Origin: Alphaproteobacteria bacterium
GTDB taxonomy: Bacteria > Pseudomonadota > Alphaproteobacteria > RF32 > CAG-239
Length of the DNA stretch: 64,000 nt
NCBI GenBank assembly: GCA_017475705.1
Contig: JAFVFB010000030.1
Location: 17,774 to 81,773 of the forward strand
Direction: 5' to 3'
Position numbers and translations under genes: made by a program
Notes under the pieces: model-generated
Databases searched by the model: none
What the model was told of the DNA's origin: nothing
Seen by the model: the letters and a program-made list of their open reading frames with translations, nothing else
Shown here: positions 63,679-64,000 of the stretch, piece after piece
Layout of the letters: each line of letters opens with the position of its first letter
Numbering within the stretch: position 1 is the stretch's first letter

Positions 63679-64000
63679 ATGGAAAATATTGTTAATATGC
63701 CAAGACCGGAAATTTTGATGGTGGCAGATGCTGTCGCCAGAGAAAAAAATATTGATCGCGAAGATGTCTTTGAAGCCATGGAACAGGCTATCCAAAAAGC
63801 GGGACGCTCAAAATATGGTTTTGATCACGATATACGGGTAAATATTAATCGAAAAACGGGTGCTATTACACTAGCAAGATATCGAGCTGTAGTGGATACA
63901 ATTGAAAATGAAACAACTGAATTGACATTAGAAGAGGCTCGTCGCATTAACCCAGATATTAAAGTTGGCGAATTTATAATTGACCCATTACCGCCAATTG
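63679..64000 (+). CDS. nusA: Transcription factor NusA (3' end outside window)
   Basis: 107 residues visible to the edge. The N-terminal NusA domain starts MENIVNMPRPEILMVADAVAREKNIDREDVFEAMEQAIQKAGR and continues with INRKTGAITLARYRAVVD and LTLEEARRINPDIKVGEFI. NusA modulates pausing, termination and antitermination. AGGA lies upstream of the ATG. Second gene after rimP. Confidence 0.95.
   Translation, partial: MENIVNMPRPEILMVADAVAREKNIDREDVFEAMEQAIQKAGRSKYGFDHDIRVNINRKTGAITLARYRAVVDTIENETTELTLEEARRINPDIKVGEFIIDPLPPI

Overview
The window is a 64 kb piece of an AT-rich bacterial chromosome. It is almost entirely coding, with short spacers and many hairpin terminators. Gene content and order point to an alphaproteobacterium: leuS-lptE-holA in one overlapping run, rimP-nusA, tandem MlaD genes followed by a DUF2155 gene, YbjN, DUF1294 and DUF3137 proteins, and a zinc-free type bL36. 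The low GC and the large secreted repeat proteins would suit an uncultured host-associated lineage, but that is inference. No phage, insertion sequence, CRISPR array, rRNA or tRNA was recognised.

Layout. 1-6.4 kb: ettA (cut by the left edge), a small exported protein, rpmJ with its own promoter and terminator, and a three-gene GldA/GldG-type ABC exporter operon. 6.5-8.4 kb: two MlaD genes plus DUF2155 (lipid transport to or from the outer membrane); the matching mlaC lies at 19.8 kb. 8.4-11.3 kb: a TolC-like lipoprotein with an Ig-like tail, divergent from a VirB8-like gene. 11.3-13.2 kb: clpP-clpX, with clpX broken by an in-frame TAA. 13.3-15.6 kb: a repeat protein with eight 63-bp tandem units, then a 450-bp spacer with a 23-bp perfect inverted repeat. 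15.6-20.4 kb: holA, lptE, leuS, mlaC. 20.5-24.2 kb: an FAD oxidoreductase and three small unknown genes. 24.3-28.6 kb: fabG, fabD, ftsK. 28.8-35.1 kb: an outer-membrane barrel, pgk, gapA (also broken by an in-frame TAA) and a 930-residue unknown membrane-anchored repeat protein. 35.2-44.7 kb: queA, a membrane protein with a degenerate GGDEF-like domain, lgt, YbjN, DUF1294, a Cys/Pro-rich lipoprotein pair, dtd (one-base frameshift), a SpmA/SpmB-like protein, DUF3137 and a GalU-like gene. 44.7-54.1 kb: a giant AsmA protein, a nucleoside-salvage operon (cdd-PNP-deoA), mltB and ruvX. 54.1-64 kb: a type-2 ileS, an 1853-residue autotransporter with ankyrin, Cys-rich and repeat regions, then rimP and nusA (cut by the right edge).

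Working together: much of the window serves the envelope (Mla parts, LptE, Lgt, AsmA, MltB, outer-membrane proteins, autotransporter). The rest is core information processing and metabolism. The most surprising sequence facts are three broken conserved genes (clpX, gapA, dtd) within 30 kb. Each differs from an intact gene by one base. This is either consensus error or recent real damage, and only raw reads can decide. The best candidates for new biology are the ankyrin/Cys-rich autotransporter, the 930-residue repeat protein and the 63-bp-repeat protein.
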